Shown: in pieces, positions 9,429-19,531 of the stretch
How the letters are laid out: each line of letters opens with the position of its first letter
How positions within the stretch are numbered: position 1 is the stretch's first letter
Origin: an uncultured Selenomonadaceae bacterium
GTDB lineage: Bacteria; Bacillota; Negativicutes; Selenomonadales; Selenomonadaceae
NCBI GenBank assembly: GCA_905234235.1
Contig: CAJOHN010000016.1
Span: 1 to 35,560, forward strand
Direction of reading: 5' to 3'
DNA: 35,560 bases
The notes under the pieces: generated by a model
Database searches by the model: none
What the model saw: the letters and a program-made list of their open reading frames with translations, nothing else
Told to the model about the DNA's origin: nothing
Position numbers and translations under genes: made by a program

Positions 9429-10394
9429 TTAAGCCCTGAGTCCGCCGACTCTGTAACTTTTGGCAACCATCGAACCTCCTATGCTGTTGCCGGTTAAAAC
9501 TACCGCGCCGTCATCCAAGAAATGCGAGGCTTGATTTTCCGAGAGAATTCTATCGGCGTCGTCAGCAGAAATTATCGGGCAACTATTCTCATCGCTCATG
9601 CCCGTCGCCTTGATAACCAGCGGATTATTGCCCGCCCGCGACCTGCTACTTTCCGGATTCGGCGTCGTCAATAGCAATAATTTTTTCTTGATTATCGCGG
9701 TGTAACTTAACGGCAAACTTTTTTCTCCACTCGGATTCAACGGAATATTTTCAACGGTTGGCTCTCTGTAGGCGTAAGAAACCATTCCCTTCGACACGAC
9801 TTTATCATGATCAAGATTGTTGTAGCTGTAGATTGGAATGTTATTCGCGCTACGAATCACGGGAGTTAAAACGGGTTTCAAATCCGTTTCGCCGCAATCA
9901 ATGATAAGCCCGGTGTAACGCCCCGTCACAAGTTTACTGCCGCTCGGAGGCGGGAAATCTTTTTTGTCAACGGACTTGAAAGCAACATTAGCAACCGAAT
10001 CCGTCACGCCGTACACCGGAACGCACATTACGACTTTGCAGTTATTGTACTCGTCAAATTCCTCCGATAAAATTTGTGCGCCTTTAACGACGGCATCAAC
10101 TTTGCCCTCGACAATGTCGCCCGTTAAAATTTTGGAACCGATAGTACTTTCAGCCGTGATGTGAATCCCTTTTGCTTGTTCTGCTAATTGGCGGTAAGCG
10201 TCCATCATGGCGGCGCGGCGTGCCAAGATTTGAGCTCTGCGCGGATTTTCGGCATTTTCTTTTGGGAAACCGTAGCCTTCGGCGATAAGCATATTGTTAT
10301 CCCACCAATTTTCAACGACATTATCCTGCGCGTTTGCCGTGCAATGTAAGCAGAGGATAAAACAGACGAGCAGAAAAATTTTTTTAGCGTTCAT
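9429..10394 (-). CDS. Exported LPP20-like protein
   Basis: A protein of 321 residues with a classical signal peptide (KKIFLLVCFILCLHCTANAQ; cleavage after ANA is likely). The following segment, NPRRAQILARRAAMMDAYR followed by QLAEQAKGI, is characteristic of the LPP20/FlgP-type domain found in periplasmic or outer-membrane-associated proteins. The rest has a Pro/Ser-rich middle and no recognised catalytic motif. A cysteine in the signal region (LHC) does not form a convincing lipobox. The ATG follows AGGGGGAC. It lies between rimI and the CHASE2 cyclase, with gaps of 12 and 5 bases. Function unknown; a role in envelope sensing or structure is a guess. Confidence 0.75.
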   Translation of the reverse strand: MNAKKIFLLVCFILCLHCTANAQDNVVENWWDNNMLIAEGYGFPKENAENPRRAQILARRAAMMDAYRQLAEQAKGIHITAESTIGSKILTGDIVEGKVDAVVKGAQILSEEFDEYNNCKVVMCVPVYGVTDSVANVAFKSVDKKDFPPPSGSKLVTGRYTGLIIDCGETDLKPVLTPVIRSANNIPIYSYNNLDHDKVVSKGMVSYAYREPTVENIPLNPSGEKSLPLSYTAIIKKKLLLLTTPNPESSRSRAGNNPLVIKATGMSDENSCPIISADDADRILSENQASHFLDDGAVVLTGNSIGGSMVAKSYRVGGLRA

Positions 10395-10406
10395 GTTATC
10401 GTCCCC

Positions 10407-10862
10407 CTAAAGTTTAGTGTTCCACATGATTAGCGCGTCTTCGCCGTTGTCAAGATAATAACCCTTGCGCCGCCCGACACTCCTTAATCCGAAGCTCTCA
10501 TAAAGTCTAATCGCCGCCGTGTTGCTCGGACGAACTTCCAACGTTATCGCCGTCGCCCCGCGTGTTTTGACTGCCTTAATCAGCTCGCCGAATAAAATTG
10601 TTCCAATGCCTTGCCCGCGCAGATTAGGCTCAACCGCAACGCTCATGACTTCCGCTTGATTAAAAGAAACCCACGCGCCCGCGTACGCCACGATTTTTTT
10701 ATCAATCTCGCCGACGATATATTCCGCCAATTCATTCTTAGCCTCGCGCCAAAAATCCTCGCGGCTCCAAGGCATAGCAAAACTTTTCGCCTCAATCTCG
10801 GCAACAGCATCAGCATCGTCTTGCGTCATTGGGCGGAAGGTAAGCCGTGACGTTTCTCCCAT
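10407..10862 (-). CDS. rimI: Ribosomal protein S18-alanine N-acetyltransferase
   Basis: GNAT-fold acetyltransferase of 151 residues that acetylates the N-terminal alanine of ribosomal protein S18. Seen: the N-terminal FRPMTQDDADAVAEIE, PWSREDFW, the acetyl-CoA loop RGQGIGTILF, and the RimI-type tail EVRPSNTAAIRLYESFG followed by RRKGYYLDNGEDALIM. The gene overlaps tsaB by 37 bases, as often seen for tsaE-tsaB-rimI-tsaD groups; tsaD is not in this window. The ATG follows GGAGG. Its substrate S18 is encoded at 22592-22822. Confidence 0.93.
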   Translation of the reverse strand: MGETSRLTFRPMTQDDADAVAEIEAKSFAMPWSREDFWREAKNELAEYIVGEIDKKIVAYAGAWVSFNQAEVMSVAVEPNLRGQGIGTILFGELIKAVKTRGATAITLEVRPSNTAAIRLYESFGLRSVGRRKGYYLDNGEDALIMWNTKL

Positions 10863-11500
10863 AATACTTCAGCCTCCGAACGCCTGACGTAAAGCGGCTC
10901 CAAATTCATCACGTTATCGAATCTTCCCAATTCTTCCGCGCAGATTGCAACCGCTGACGCTCGCGGCATTCTTAAATTCGGCGGCGCAAGTCTGACGTTC
11001 GTCGGCAACGGAACTTTTATTTTGTGAAGAACATCGCCGCATAAAAAAATTTCCCCGTCAACTTTTCCAAGCTCCGCAACCAATTCATCTATCGGCTCAA
11101 TTTCTAAATCCGTCAGCGATAAACTATCGTCGAACAGCTGATGATACGCCCGATTTTTTTGCGCGTCTATCATCGGCACGACTTTTGCCTTAGGGAAGTT
11201 GTAAGACATTGCCGTTAAAGTCGGCACGCCGATTATTTTTATTCCCCACGCGTAAGCCAATGCCTTAGCCGTCGCCAAGCCGATTCGCAAACCCGTAAAT
11301 GAACCCGGTCCGATACTCACCGCCAACGCGTCAAGATTTTCAAACGCGCCAGATATTTTTATGATTTCCTCGACTTGCGGCATTAACGTTTCCGAAAAAC
11401 TCTGCGGCGATTCTCGATAACTTTCCGCTAAAATTTTCCCGTCAGAAATTACCGCAACTGAAGCCGCTCGCGTCGCAGTCTCAATCCCCAAAATCCGCAA
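10826..11500 (-). CDS. tsaB: tRNA t6A synthesis protein TsaB
   Basis: Non-catalytic ASKHA-fold partner of TsaD in the complex that transfers threonylcarbamoyl to A37 of tRNA. The 224 residues open with LGIETATRAASVAVI and contain the signature SIGPGSFTGLRIGLATAKALAY (read as two parts, about 62-83), both typical of TsaB. The start codon is TTG at 11500 behind AAGGATGATT, two bases after the tsaE stop. The 3' end overlaps rimI. The third member of the complex, tsaD, must lie elsewhere. Confidence 0.94.
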   Translation of the reverse strand: MRILGIETATRAASVAVISDGKILAESYRESPQSFSETLMPQVEEIIKISGAFENLDALAVSIGPGSFTGLRIGLATAKALAYAWGIKIIGVPTLTAMSYNFPKAKVVPMIDAQKNRAYHQLFDDSLSLTDLEIEPIDELVAELGKVDGEIFLCGDVLHKIKVPLPTNVRLAPPNLRMPRASAVAICAEELGRFDNVMNLEPLYVRRSEAEVLWEKRHGLPSAQ

Positions 11501-11502
11501 CT

Positions 11503-11985
11503 TTAATCATCCTTCGTAACGAAATCCTCAAGCTCGGCAATAAAATCCTCGTGTTCTTCGCCCACGCAATCAAAACTTATCCGCCGCATGTTCCGCGAAT
11601 CCTTAAGCCGCTCAATTTTTATCACGACATAATTCTCCGGCAAAGCTTCGGGAAATTTCTCAGCCCACTCAATGAAAACAATCCCCTCTGGAAAATCAAT
11701 GTACTCGTAAAAGCCGATGTCCTCCAATTCTTCCTCGCTGTGCAAACGATACAAATCAAAGTGAACAATCGGACAAAATCCCTCGTAAACACTCATCAAA
11801 TTAAAGGTCGGGCTTGTAACTTCGCCTTGAACGCCAAGCGTCCGCGCCATGCTCTGCACGAACAGCGTTTTGCCCGCGCCTAAGCCTCCCTCTAAACAAA
11901 TAACCGTGCCCTCACGTACGCGTTGAGCTACTTTCGCCGCCAATTTTACCGTCCCGTATGGGGACTGGGTTATGTGGGTAAACAA
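11503..11985 (-). CDS. tsaE: tRNA t6A synthesis ATPase TsaE
   Basis: P-loop ATPase that recycles the TsaB-TsaD complex during t6A synthesis. It shows the Walker A motif GGLGAGKT, the substrate-side SPTFNLMSVYEG and HFDLYRL, and the EWAEKFPE motif, all in TsaE order. Start choice: an ATG at 12009 lacks a ribosome site and would lie about six bases from the predicted transcript start. A TTG at 11985 lies ten bases after AGAGGAG and gives 160 residues, near the family norm, so I prefer it. First gene of the leftward cluster continuing with tsaB and rimI. Confidence 0.88.
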   Translation of the reverse strand: MFTHITQSPYGTVKLAAKVAQRVREGTVICLEGGLGAGKTLFVQSMARTLGVQGEVTSPTFNLMSVYEGFCPIVHFDLYRLHSEEELEDIGFYEYIDFPEGIVFIEWAEKFPEALPENYVVIKIERLKDSRNMRRISFDCVGEEHEDFIAELEDFVTKDD

Positions 11986-12021
11986 AACGCTCTTCACTCC
12001 TCTTGCCATTTTATTACGCGC

Positions 12022-12050
12022 AGTTTATCAGACGCCAAAAATTTTTTCAA
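12022..12050 (-). promoter_or_regulatory. Promoter of tsaE-tsaB-rimI cluster
   Basis: Minus strand TTGAAA (12045-12050), 17-base spacer, TAAACT (12022-12027). The predicted transcript start near 12015 supports the TTG start of tsaE at 11985 with its internal ribosome site at 11997-12003. Confidence 0.55.
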
Positions 12051-12070
12051 TAAGCAAGCGCGAATTGTGG

Positions 12071-12076
12071 TAGAAT
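12071..12076 (+). promoter_or_regulatory. Possible -10 box for the rightward operon
   Basis: TAGAAT lies 23 bases before the TTG start at 12099 and next to the divergent tsaE promoter. The matching -35 is poor (TTCAAT with a 19-base gap), so only the -10 element is proposed. Confidence 0.35.
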
Positions 12077-12098
12077 AAATCAAAAGGAGATGAACGCT

Positions 12099-12740
12099 TT
12101 GAAAGTTGAAGAAATATTTTTCCGCGATATGTACCGGCAGATTTGTTTGCTCAGCGGCGCGAACGTCGTTAAGCTCGTGAATCAGCGCGACGTGTTCGAT
12201 TATCCGCCCGATGAAAAACTCGACGGCTTCCTGACTTACGCTTACATTGACGGCGAGACTTTTGTTTTTGAAATTTTGGCGGGCGCGAGTCTCATCGGCA
12301 CAAAAATAAAAATGTCCATTGCCAGTTATAAAAAATCCGTCAAGCTCAAACGTGCGCAAGTCGACGACGCGGAGATTAAAATTGTAACGGACGAATATTC
12401 TTTGCCCTTCCGCGACCGAATCCAAATGATTATCGACAGAATTATTTCCGACGACACCCGCGAACAGACGCGCCTAATTAAAAATCTCGACGCCTTCCGC
12501 CACCCGCATTATCCCGACGACGTTGCTGTTTATTTTTTCAGCGCGGAGCATAAGCCCGAACTTTTATGGGTGCGTGGTTTAAGTGTCGACGAAAATATTT
12601 TGACGGGCGAACTTCTCAACGAGCCGCATAAAAATTTTGGTTGTCATGCGGGCGATAAGATTAAGTTTGGCGTCGCGCAAATTGGCGAGCAAAATATTTT
12701 GCTTTATCTTCCGACGACGGAGGGCAATTCTGTTGTTTAA
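12099..12740 (+). CDS. Unidentified protein with DUF2314-like C-terminal part
   Basis: A soluble protein of 213 residues with no signal peptide or membrane helix. I do not recognise the family with certainty. The C-terminal third reads LLWVRGL-x8-TGELLNEPHKNFGCHAGDKIKF, a pattern like the small beta domains DUF2314/DUF4026 (G-x-LLN-P-x-GD-x-I-x-F). The N-terminal half is mixed charged and hydrophobic. The start is chosen as TTG at 12099, nine bases after AAAGGAG; the ATG at 12090 abuts that site and is unlikely. It overlaps the FAD oxidoreductase by eight bases and begins the rightward operon. Confidence 0.75.
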   Translation: MKVEEIFFRDMYRQICLLSGANVVKLVNQRDVFDYPPDEKLDGFLTYAYIDGETFVFEILAGASLIGTKIKMSIASYKKSVKLKRAQVDDAEIKIVTDEYSLPFRDRIQMIIDRIISDDTREQTRLIKNLDAFRHPHYPDDVAVYFFSAEHKPELLWVRGLSVDENILTGELLNEPHKNFGCHAGDKIKFGVAQIGEQNILLYLPTTEGNSVV

Positions 12741-14292
12741 GAAAAAAAAATACGCAATAATAATCGGCGCGGGCGCGGCTGGTTTGACTGCCGCTCATTA
12801 CTTGTTGAAGTTCACCGACATCAAACCGATTGTCCTTGAGAAAGAAAATTTTGTCGGCGGGATTGCTCGCACAATGAATTTCAACGGCAACCGCATGGAC
12901 ATCGGCGGGCACAGATTTTTTACTAAGGACGCGGAGATTCTTAAGCTTTGGAATGAACTTATGCCCGCGCAGGGTGCTCCCGCTCTTGACGATAAAATTT
13001 TAGGGCGCGAATCTGTCTTGGTTGAAGGCGGCGCAGACCCCGAAGAAGTCGATGAAGTTTTCTTGAATCGCAATCGCGTGTCGAGGATTTTTTATCGGCA
13101 AAAATTTTTTTCCTATCCGGTGTCACTGAGTTGGCAGACGCTTAAAAATCTCGGCTTTACGGAGACGCTTTCAATCGGCGCGAGTTTTTTGAAGGCTAAA
13201 TACAACCAGCGCGAAGAAATTACGCTTGAAGACTTTATGATTAATCGTTTCGGGCAAAAACTCTACGAAACTTTTTTCCGCGACTACACGACTAAAGTTT
13301 GGGGACGGACGCCTAAAGAAATCGGTGCGGCTTGGGGCAATCAGCGAATCAAAGGATTATCACTTGGCAAAACTATTCTCGACTTCGTGAAGAAAACTTT
13401 CGGCTCTAAGGAGGGCGCGGGCGAAACTTCACTGATTGAACGATTTTATTATCCTAAGCTCGGTCCCGGTCAACTCTGGGAGAAATTTGCCGATGACATA
13501 AAAAAACGCGGCGGCGAAGTTTTGCTCAATTCCAAAGTTATAAGTTGCCACGTCGACGCCAATAAAATTATGAAGTCAGTCCGCGTTGAATCGCTTGCGG
13601 GTACTTTGACATTCCCCGCCGATTATTTTTTGTCGAGTATGCCGCTCAGTGAACTCGCCGAATCTCTGGATGACGGCTTATCATTGCGTCCGCTGACGAT
13701 TGCTCGCGGCTTGCCTTATCGCGACTTCATAACCGTCGGGCTTCTCGTCGACAAACTCCTCTTAAAAAATTTAACCAAAATAAAAACGCTCGGCGATATT
13801 GTTCCCGACTGTTGGATTTACATTCAGGAGCCGTCGGTTAAGCTTGGGCGTCTGCAAATTTTTAATAATTGGTCGCCGTATCTCGTCGAAGACCCGCAGA
13901 ATTCTGTTTGGCTTGGCTTGGAATATTTTTGTAACGAGGGCGACGAGCTTTGGCAGATGAACGAGGACGACTTTATAAAGTTCGCGACGGAGGAGCTGGC
14001 TTCGATTGGGATTATCGATAAAAACAGCGTTCGTTTTGGCGTGCAAGTTAAAGTTCAGAAGGCTTATCCCGCTTACTTCGACACCTACGAAAATATCGAC
14101 GAACTGCGCGGCGCACTCGACGAGATTAAAAATCTTTACTGCATCGGGCGCAACGGTCAGCACCGTTATAACAATATGGATCACAGCATGTTGACGGCGG
14201 TGGCGGCGGTCTGCGCGATTGTCGGCAAATTTCAAAAGGCTGACGTTTGGCGCGTCAATACCGAGCAAACTTACCATGAGGAAAAGAAATGA
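12733..14292 (+). CDS. FAD-dependent amine-oxidase/UGM-like oxidoreductase
   Basis: Flavoprotein of 519 residues. The N-terminal dinucleotide fold reads AIIIGAGAAGLTAAHYLLK, followed by the acidic VLEKENFVGG and DIGGHRFF, as in protoporphyrinogen oxidase-like and UDP-galactopyranose mutase-like flavoenzymes. The C-terminal FAD contact is IGRNGQHRYNNMDHSM. The middle KVWGRTPKEIGAAWGNQRI is typical of the NAD(P)-binding proteins found beside polysaccharide genes. The TTG at 12733 follows GGAGG by nine bases; the in-frame ATG 96 bases upstream lies deep in the previous gene. Its four-base overlap with the following polytopic membrane protein suggests action on a sugar or lipid-linked glycan, but the substrate is not determined. 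Confidence 0.88.
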   Translation: MFKKKKYAIIIGAGAAGLTAAHYLLKFTDIKPIVLEKENFVGGIARTMNFNGNRMDIGGHRFFTKDAEILKLWNELMPAQGAPALDDKILGRESVLVEGGADPEEVDEVFLNRNRVSRIFYRQKFFSYPVSLSWQTLKNLGFTETLSIGASFLKAKYNQREEITLEDFMINRFGQKLYETFFRDYTTKVWGRTPKEIGAAWGNQRIKGLSLGKTILDFVKKTFGSKEGAGETSLIERFYYPKLGPGQLWEKFADDIKKRGGEVLLNSKVISCHVDANKIMKSVRVESLAGTLTFPADYFLSSMPLSELAESLDDGLSLRPLTIARGLPYRDFITVGLLVDKLLLKNLTKIKTLGDIVPDCWIYIQEPSVKLGRLQIFNNWSPYLVEDPQNSVWLGLEYFCNEGDELWQMNEDDFIKFATEELASIGIIDKNSVRFGVQVKVQKAYPAYFDTYENIDELRGALDEIKNLYCIGRNGQHRYNNMDHSMLTAVAAVCAIVGKFQKADVWRVNTEQTYHEEKK

Positions 14293-15908
14293 ATAAAATT
14301 TTACTGTTTGTCCAAGCGGCGATATTATCAACGGGCGTGATAGTCAGGCAAATTTTTTTTGAACTAACCGAGAAAGCGGATACTTATTTCGTTATGAATT
14401 TAGGGCAGTACATTTTGGAGCATGGCTTCCCGTACGTCGACCCGTTCACGATTCACGAAAACTTACAGCTTGTAGCGCAACAGTGGTTAAGCGGCGTTTT
14501 ATTTTGGGAGGCGTATAAAAATTTCGGCGTCGACGGACTTTTAATCGTCGATACTATTATTGGCGCGGCGACGATTTTAATTTATTGGCGACTGTGCTTA
14601 TTCGTCAGCGAAGGCAATAAACTTTTATCGTTCGTGCTGAGTTTTATCGTCGGCTTGTTAATCGTAACGATGATTGTTCCGCGCCCGCATATTTTTTCGA
14701 CGCTGTTGCTTTTAATCGAAGTTTTTATGCTTGAGAATTTCACGCGCACGCAGGAGTTTAAATTTTTATTGACGTTGCCGCTCGTGAGCCTCGCGCTGAT
14801 AAATTTACATGCGGCGATTTGGCTGATGTCTTTGGTGGTATGCTTGCCGTTTTTGTTCGTGAAAAATTTTCGCCACTCCAAACTTTTACTTGCGGCGATG
14901 GCGGCAATATTTTTATGCGGGCTGATAAATCCTTACGGCGTCGAAGCGATGACTTACGTTTTCCGTTCTTACGGCGTCGAAATTATTAGCGATAACATCC
15001 CCGAAATGTTTACTCCGAGTGCGCATAATCTTCAAGGGAAAATTTTTTACTGTGTGGTAGCGTTCATAATAATTTCGCTGACGAAGTTTAAAATTCCATT
15101 GCGATACATTTTACTGAGCGGCGGGATAATTTTTATGTCGATAATGCACTGGCGCAATTTGATTATGTTTTACTTCCTAGCGACGTTCCCGCTTTCTTAC
15201 GTGTGGCGAAACTTCAAGCCGCCAAAAATTTTAGCTAAGGACGGCGAACTGTTGCTGACTTTTTTTCTGCTGATTTTTTTTAACACCGCCGCGATAGTAA
15301 CTTTACTAAAAGACAACCTCAACCGCCTCTCCATGCCGCTAGAAATTTTATTCTTTGCGTCTGTGATTTTTATACTCTACAATTTGCTCGCGTTGAGAGT
15401 TGAAGGGCGACCGTTGCACCCGTTGATATTGCCGCGAAAAATTTTATCGTTGTTCGTGACTGCGCTGATAATCTGCGGAATTTTTCTCACGACGACTCCT
15501 GAACAGAAAAATAAATCCGAAGAACCTTACACTGCCGCGATGAAATTTTTACTCCGAAGCGAACGCTCCGAAAATATTTCGCTGTACGTGCCGCAAGGCA
15601 TTGGCGGAATGGCAGGGACTTTCGGCATCAAATATTACATTGATTCGCGTTCGGAAGTTTTCATCCCAGCCAACAACGGGCAGAAAAATATTTTGGAGGA
15701 GTATCTGGACTTCACGCGGGGCAAAATTTATTACAAAGATTTTTTCAGCCGCTACGACTTCACGCACATTATTTTGACGAGCGAGACGGCGTTTCTGTAC
15801 AATCAGCTGACGGACGATAAAAATTTCCGCGTGGTTTACGAGAGTGAGCACGTTGAGGGGTATGAGGTTATTCATTGCAAAATTTTTATTCCACCGAAGA
15901 AGGATTGA
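14289..15908 (+). CDS. Polytopic membrane protein, GT-C glycosyltransferase-like
   Basis: An integral membrane protein of 539 residues with about ten to twelve hydrophobic helices and a C-terminal soluble part (about 425-539). The first loop holds EKADTYFVMNLGQYILEHG (about 28-46), then PYVDPFTIHE and AQQWLSG. An acidic residue in the first extracytoplasmic loop and a later soluble domain are the layout of GT-C lipid-linked sugar transferases, but no family signature is certain. It starts with ATGA overlap behind GAGGAAAAG and ends just before the SpoIID-domain gene. Together with the flavoenzyme this suggests envelope glycan work. Confidence 0.7.
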   Translation: MNKILLFVQAAILSTGVIVRQIFFELTEKADTYFVMNLGQYILEHGFPYVDPFTIHENLQLVAQQWLSGVLFWEAYKNFGVDGLLIVDTIIGAATILIYWRLCLFVSEGNKLLSFVLSFIVGLLIVTMIVPRPHIFSTLLLLIEVFMLENFTRTQEFKFLLTLPLVSLALINLHAAIWLMSLVVCLPFLFVKNFRHSKLLLAAMAAIFLCGLINPYGVEAMTYVFRSYGVEIISDNIPEMFTPSAHNLQGKIFYCVVAFIIISLTKFKIPLRYILLSGGIIFMSIMHWRNLIMFYFLATFPLSYVWRNFKPPKILAKDGELLLTFFLLIFFNTAAIVTLLKDNLNRLSMPLEILFFASVIFILYNLLALRVEGRPLHPLILPRKILSLFVTALIICGIFLTTTPEQKNKSEEPYTAAMKFLLRSERSENISLYVPQGIGGMAGTFGIKYYIDSRSEVFIPANNGQKNILEEYLDFTRGKIYYKDFFSRYDFTHIILTSETAFLYNQLTDDKNFRVVYESEHVEGYEVIHCKIFIPPKKD

Positions 15909-15909
15909 T

Positions 15910-16989
15910 ATGTTGAAGAAAATTTTTATGCTGATGATTTTATTGGTGATGAGCCGCGCAGAAGCGGGAGGTTGGTCGCCCGAAATGCGCATTGGAATTC
16001 TGAGCGGTGTCAACCAAGTTTCGTTGAAAGTCTCCGCGCCGTGCGTTATGATTAATGCCGCTAAGGGTAATGTGCTGGGTAAAATTCCGGCGGGCGGCAG
16101 TTTTATCGTCGACTTTGGACATTTGAAGCTTAACGCGATTGAAATTCGCCCCGAAAAAATTCCGCTCCAAAATTTACAGACTGAGATTGACGGGAAAAAA
16201 TATTTCGGCGGCGTGACGATTAACAAGGAAAAAAATTCGCTGACGGTTATAAATCTCGTGCCGGTTGAAGAATATCTGCGCGGGGTTGTATCAAAGGAAA
16301 TGTCGCCGACCTTCCCGATTGGGGCGTTGAAAGCACAGACGGTAGCGGCGCGTTCGTTCGCGTTAAAAAATCGTAAGCGGCACGTGGCGGAGGGCTTTGA
16401 TTTATGTAATTCGACACATTGCCAAGTTTATATCGGCGTGGCTGACTACGATTCGATTGACCGTGCGATTGACGAGACTCGCGGCGAAGTTTTGACTTAC
16501 AAGGAGAAAGTTGCCGATACGAATTTCCACACTGATTCGGGCGGCATGACTGCAAGCGCGGAGGAAGTTTGGGGCGGGAAAGTTCCTTACCTTATCGCCG
16601 TCAAAGAAATTATCGAGCGCGGCGAGGCTTGGACGGTTAAAGTTTCGGCTAAAGATTTTTCCTCGCGCTTCGGAGAAAATTTTGGCGACGTTCAATCCGT
16701 TAAGATAACCGACAAAACTTTTTCGGGACGTGTTCAGTCCGCGCAGATTGTCGGCTCGAAAAGAACTTTGACGCTTGCGGGCTCCGAATTTCGGCGGAAA
16801 TTTTCTTTGCCGAGTACTCTTTTTGATATGAAATTTACCGGCGACGAAATAATTTTTACCGGATACGGACACGGGCACGGTGTAGGAATGTCGCAAATCG
16901 GCGCGAGGGATTATGCGCGGCTGGGCTGGTCTTACGAAAAAATTTTGGCGCACTACTACAAAGGCACTAAGCTAAAAAAACTTTACTGA
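15910..16989 (+). CDS. SpoIID/LytB-domain exported protein
   Basis: Exported wall-associated protein of 359 residues. The signal peptide is KKIFMLMILLVMSRAEAG. The SpoIID domain is complete: VEEYLRGVVSKEMSP, LKAQTVAARSFALKN, the S-TH-CQVY segment, TDSGGMTASAEEVWGG, and the closing GHGHGVGMSQIGARDYA and Y-KGTKL. SpoIID is a lytic transglycosylase acting on denuded glycan strands; LytB relatives enhance amidases. The ATG at 15910 follows AAGGA; an earlier in-frame start lies within the previous gene. No sporulation gene is in view, so a role in vegetative wall remodelling is as likely as one in engulfment. Confidence 0.93.
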   Translation: MLKKIFMLMILLVMSRAEAGGWSPEMRIGILSGVNQVSLKVSAPCVMINAAKGNVLGKIPAGGSFIVDFGHLKLNAIEIRPEKIPLQNLQTEIDGKKYFGGVTINKEKNSLTVINLVPVEEYLRGVVSKEMSPTFPIGALKAQTVAARSFALKNRKRHVAEGFDLCNSTHCQVYIGVADYDSIDRAIDETRGEVLTYKEKVADTNFHTDSGGMTASAEEVWGGKVPYLIAVKEIIERGEAWTVKVSAKDFSSRFGENFGDVQSVKITDKTFSGRVQSAQIVGSKRTLTLAGSEFRRKFSLPSTLFDMKFTGDEIIFTGYGHGHGVGMSQIGARDYARLGWSYEKILAHYYKGTKLKKLY

Positions 16990-17006
16990 ACAACACGGGA
17001 GGATTC

Positions 17007-18044
17007 ATGTTACTAAGCGAATTTGATTACGAATTGCCGGAAGAATTGATAGCGCAACGTCCGATTGAGCCGAGAAATTTTTCAAGGCTGATGGTTCTCG
17101 ACCCTGCGCGGCAGACGATTGAACACGAACATTTTTACGACTTGCAGAAATTTTTACGGGCGGGCGATACGCTGATTTTCAACGACACGCGAGTTATCCC
17201 TGCGCGGCTGATCGGACGCAAGTTGACTGGGGCACGCGTCGAAATTTTTTTATTGCGCAGATTGGACGCCGTGACGTGGGAAACTTTAGTAAAACCGGGC
17301 AGGAAAATCACGGAGGGCGCAGAAATTTCCTTCGGCAGTGAGCTCAGTTGCAAAGTCATTGGGCGCACAGATTTTGGCGGGCGCGTTGTGCAATTCAAGT
17401 TCAGCGGCGTATTCGAGGAAATTTTGGACAGGCTCGGCGAAACTCCATTGCCGCCCTACATTCACGAGAAACTTGCGGACAGCGAACGTTATCAAACGGT
17501 TTACAATCGCGAACGAGGTTCAGCCGCCGCGCCGACTGCCGGACTTCATTTCACGACCGCGCAGATGAACGAGCTTAAAAATTCCGGCGTCAATCTCGGT
17601 TTCGTAACGTTGCATGTCGGGCTTGGAACTTTTCGTCCTGTGCAAGTTGAGACGATTGAACGGCACGAAATGCACGAGGAATTTTTTTCGATACCGCAAG
17701 AGACGGCTGAATTAATTCACGAAACAAAACTGCGCGGCTCAAGAGTTATAGCGGTCGGCACGACTTCAATCCGAACGTTGGAGGCGGCGGCTCTCGATAA
17801 AAATTCCGTAGCGGTCGGGAGCAGTTCGACGAAAATTTTTATTTATCCCGGTTACAAATTTAAAATTGTCGACGCGCTGATAACCAATTTTCATCTGCCG
17901 AAGTCGACGCTGTTAATGTTGGTGAGCGCGTTCGCAGGACGGGATTTTATTTTGCAAGCTTATCGCGAGGCGGTTGCGCAACGTTACAGATTTTTTTCTT
18001 TTGGCGACGCAATGTTTATCACGAACAAAAATTTAACGGACTAA
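17007..18044 (+). CDS. queA: tRNA preQ1(34) S-adenosylmethionine ribosyltransferase-isomerase
   Basis: Queuosine pathway enzyme that transfers and isomerises the ribosyl group of SAM onto preQ1 in tRNA, giving epoxyqueuosine. The 345 residues match the family length. Recognisable parts: FDYELPEELIAQRP, GDTLIFNDTRVIPARL, LPPYIHE, YQTVYNRERGSAAAPTAGLHF, HVGLGTFRPV, VGTTSIRTLEAA, NFHLPKSTLLMLVSAFAG. The ATG follows GGGAGGATTC. It precedes tgt by 55 bases, the classical pairing. Confidence 0.98.
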   Translation: MLLSEFDYELPEELIAQRPIEPRNFSRLMVLDPARQTIEHEHFYDLQKFLRAGDTLIFNDTRVIPARLIGRKLTGARVEIFLLRRLDAVTWETLVKPGRKITEGAEISFGSELSCKVIGRTDFGGRVVQFKFSGVFEEILDRLGETPLPPYIHEKLADSERYQTVYNRERGSAAAPTAGLHFTTAQMNELKNSGVNLGFVTLHVGLGTFRPVQVETIERHEMHEEFFSIPQETAELIHETKLRGSRVIAVGTTSIRTLEAAALDKNSVAVGSSSTKIFIYPGYKFKIVDALITNFHLPKSTLLMLVSAFAGRDFILQAYREAVAQRYRFFSFGDAMFITNKNLTD

Positions 18045-18087
18045 TAGATAAGGCGGGATGCTTTGACAAGTAACTTTGAATTTTTAA

Positions 18088-19517
<1,430 letters not shown>

Positions 19518-19531
<14 letters not shown>

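Noticed and set aside
15549-16226. A 225-codon leftward frame across the membrane-protein/SpoIID junction
   Set aside because: Antisense to two well supported genes.
15910-16989. Evidence that the organism sporulates, from the SpoIID domain
   Set aside because: SpoIID/LytB domains occur in many non-sporulating bacteria and no other sporulation gene is present.
18063-18068. TTGACA before tgt as a promoter
   Set aside because: No acceptable -10 box lies 15-19 bases downstream; tgt is probably read from queA.
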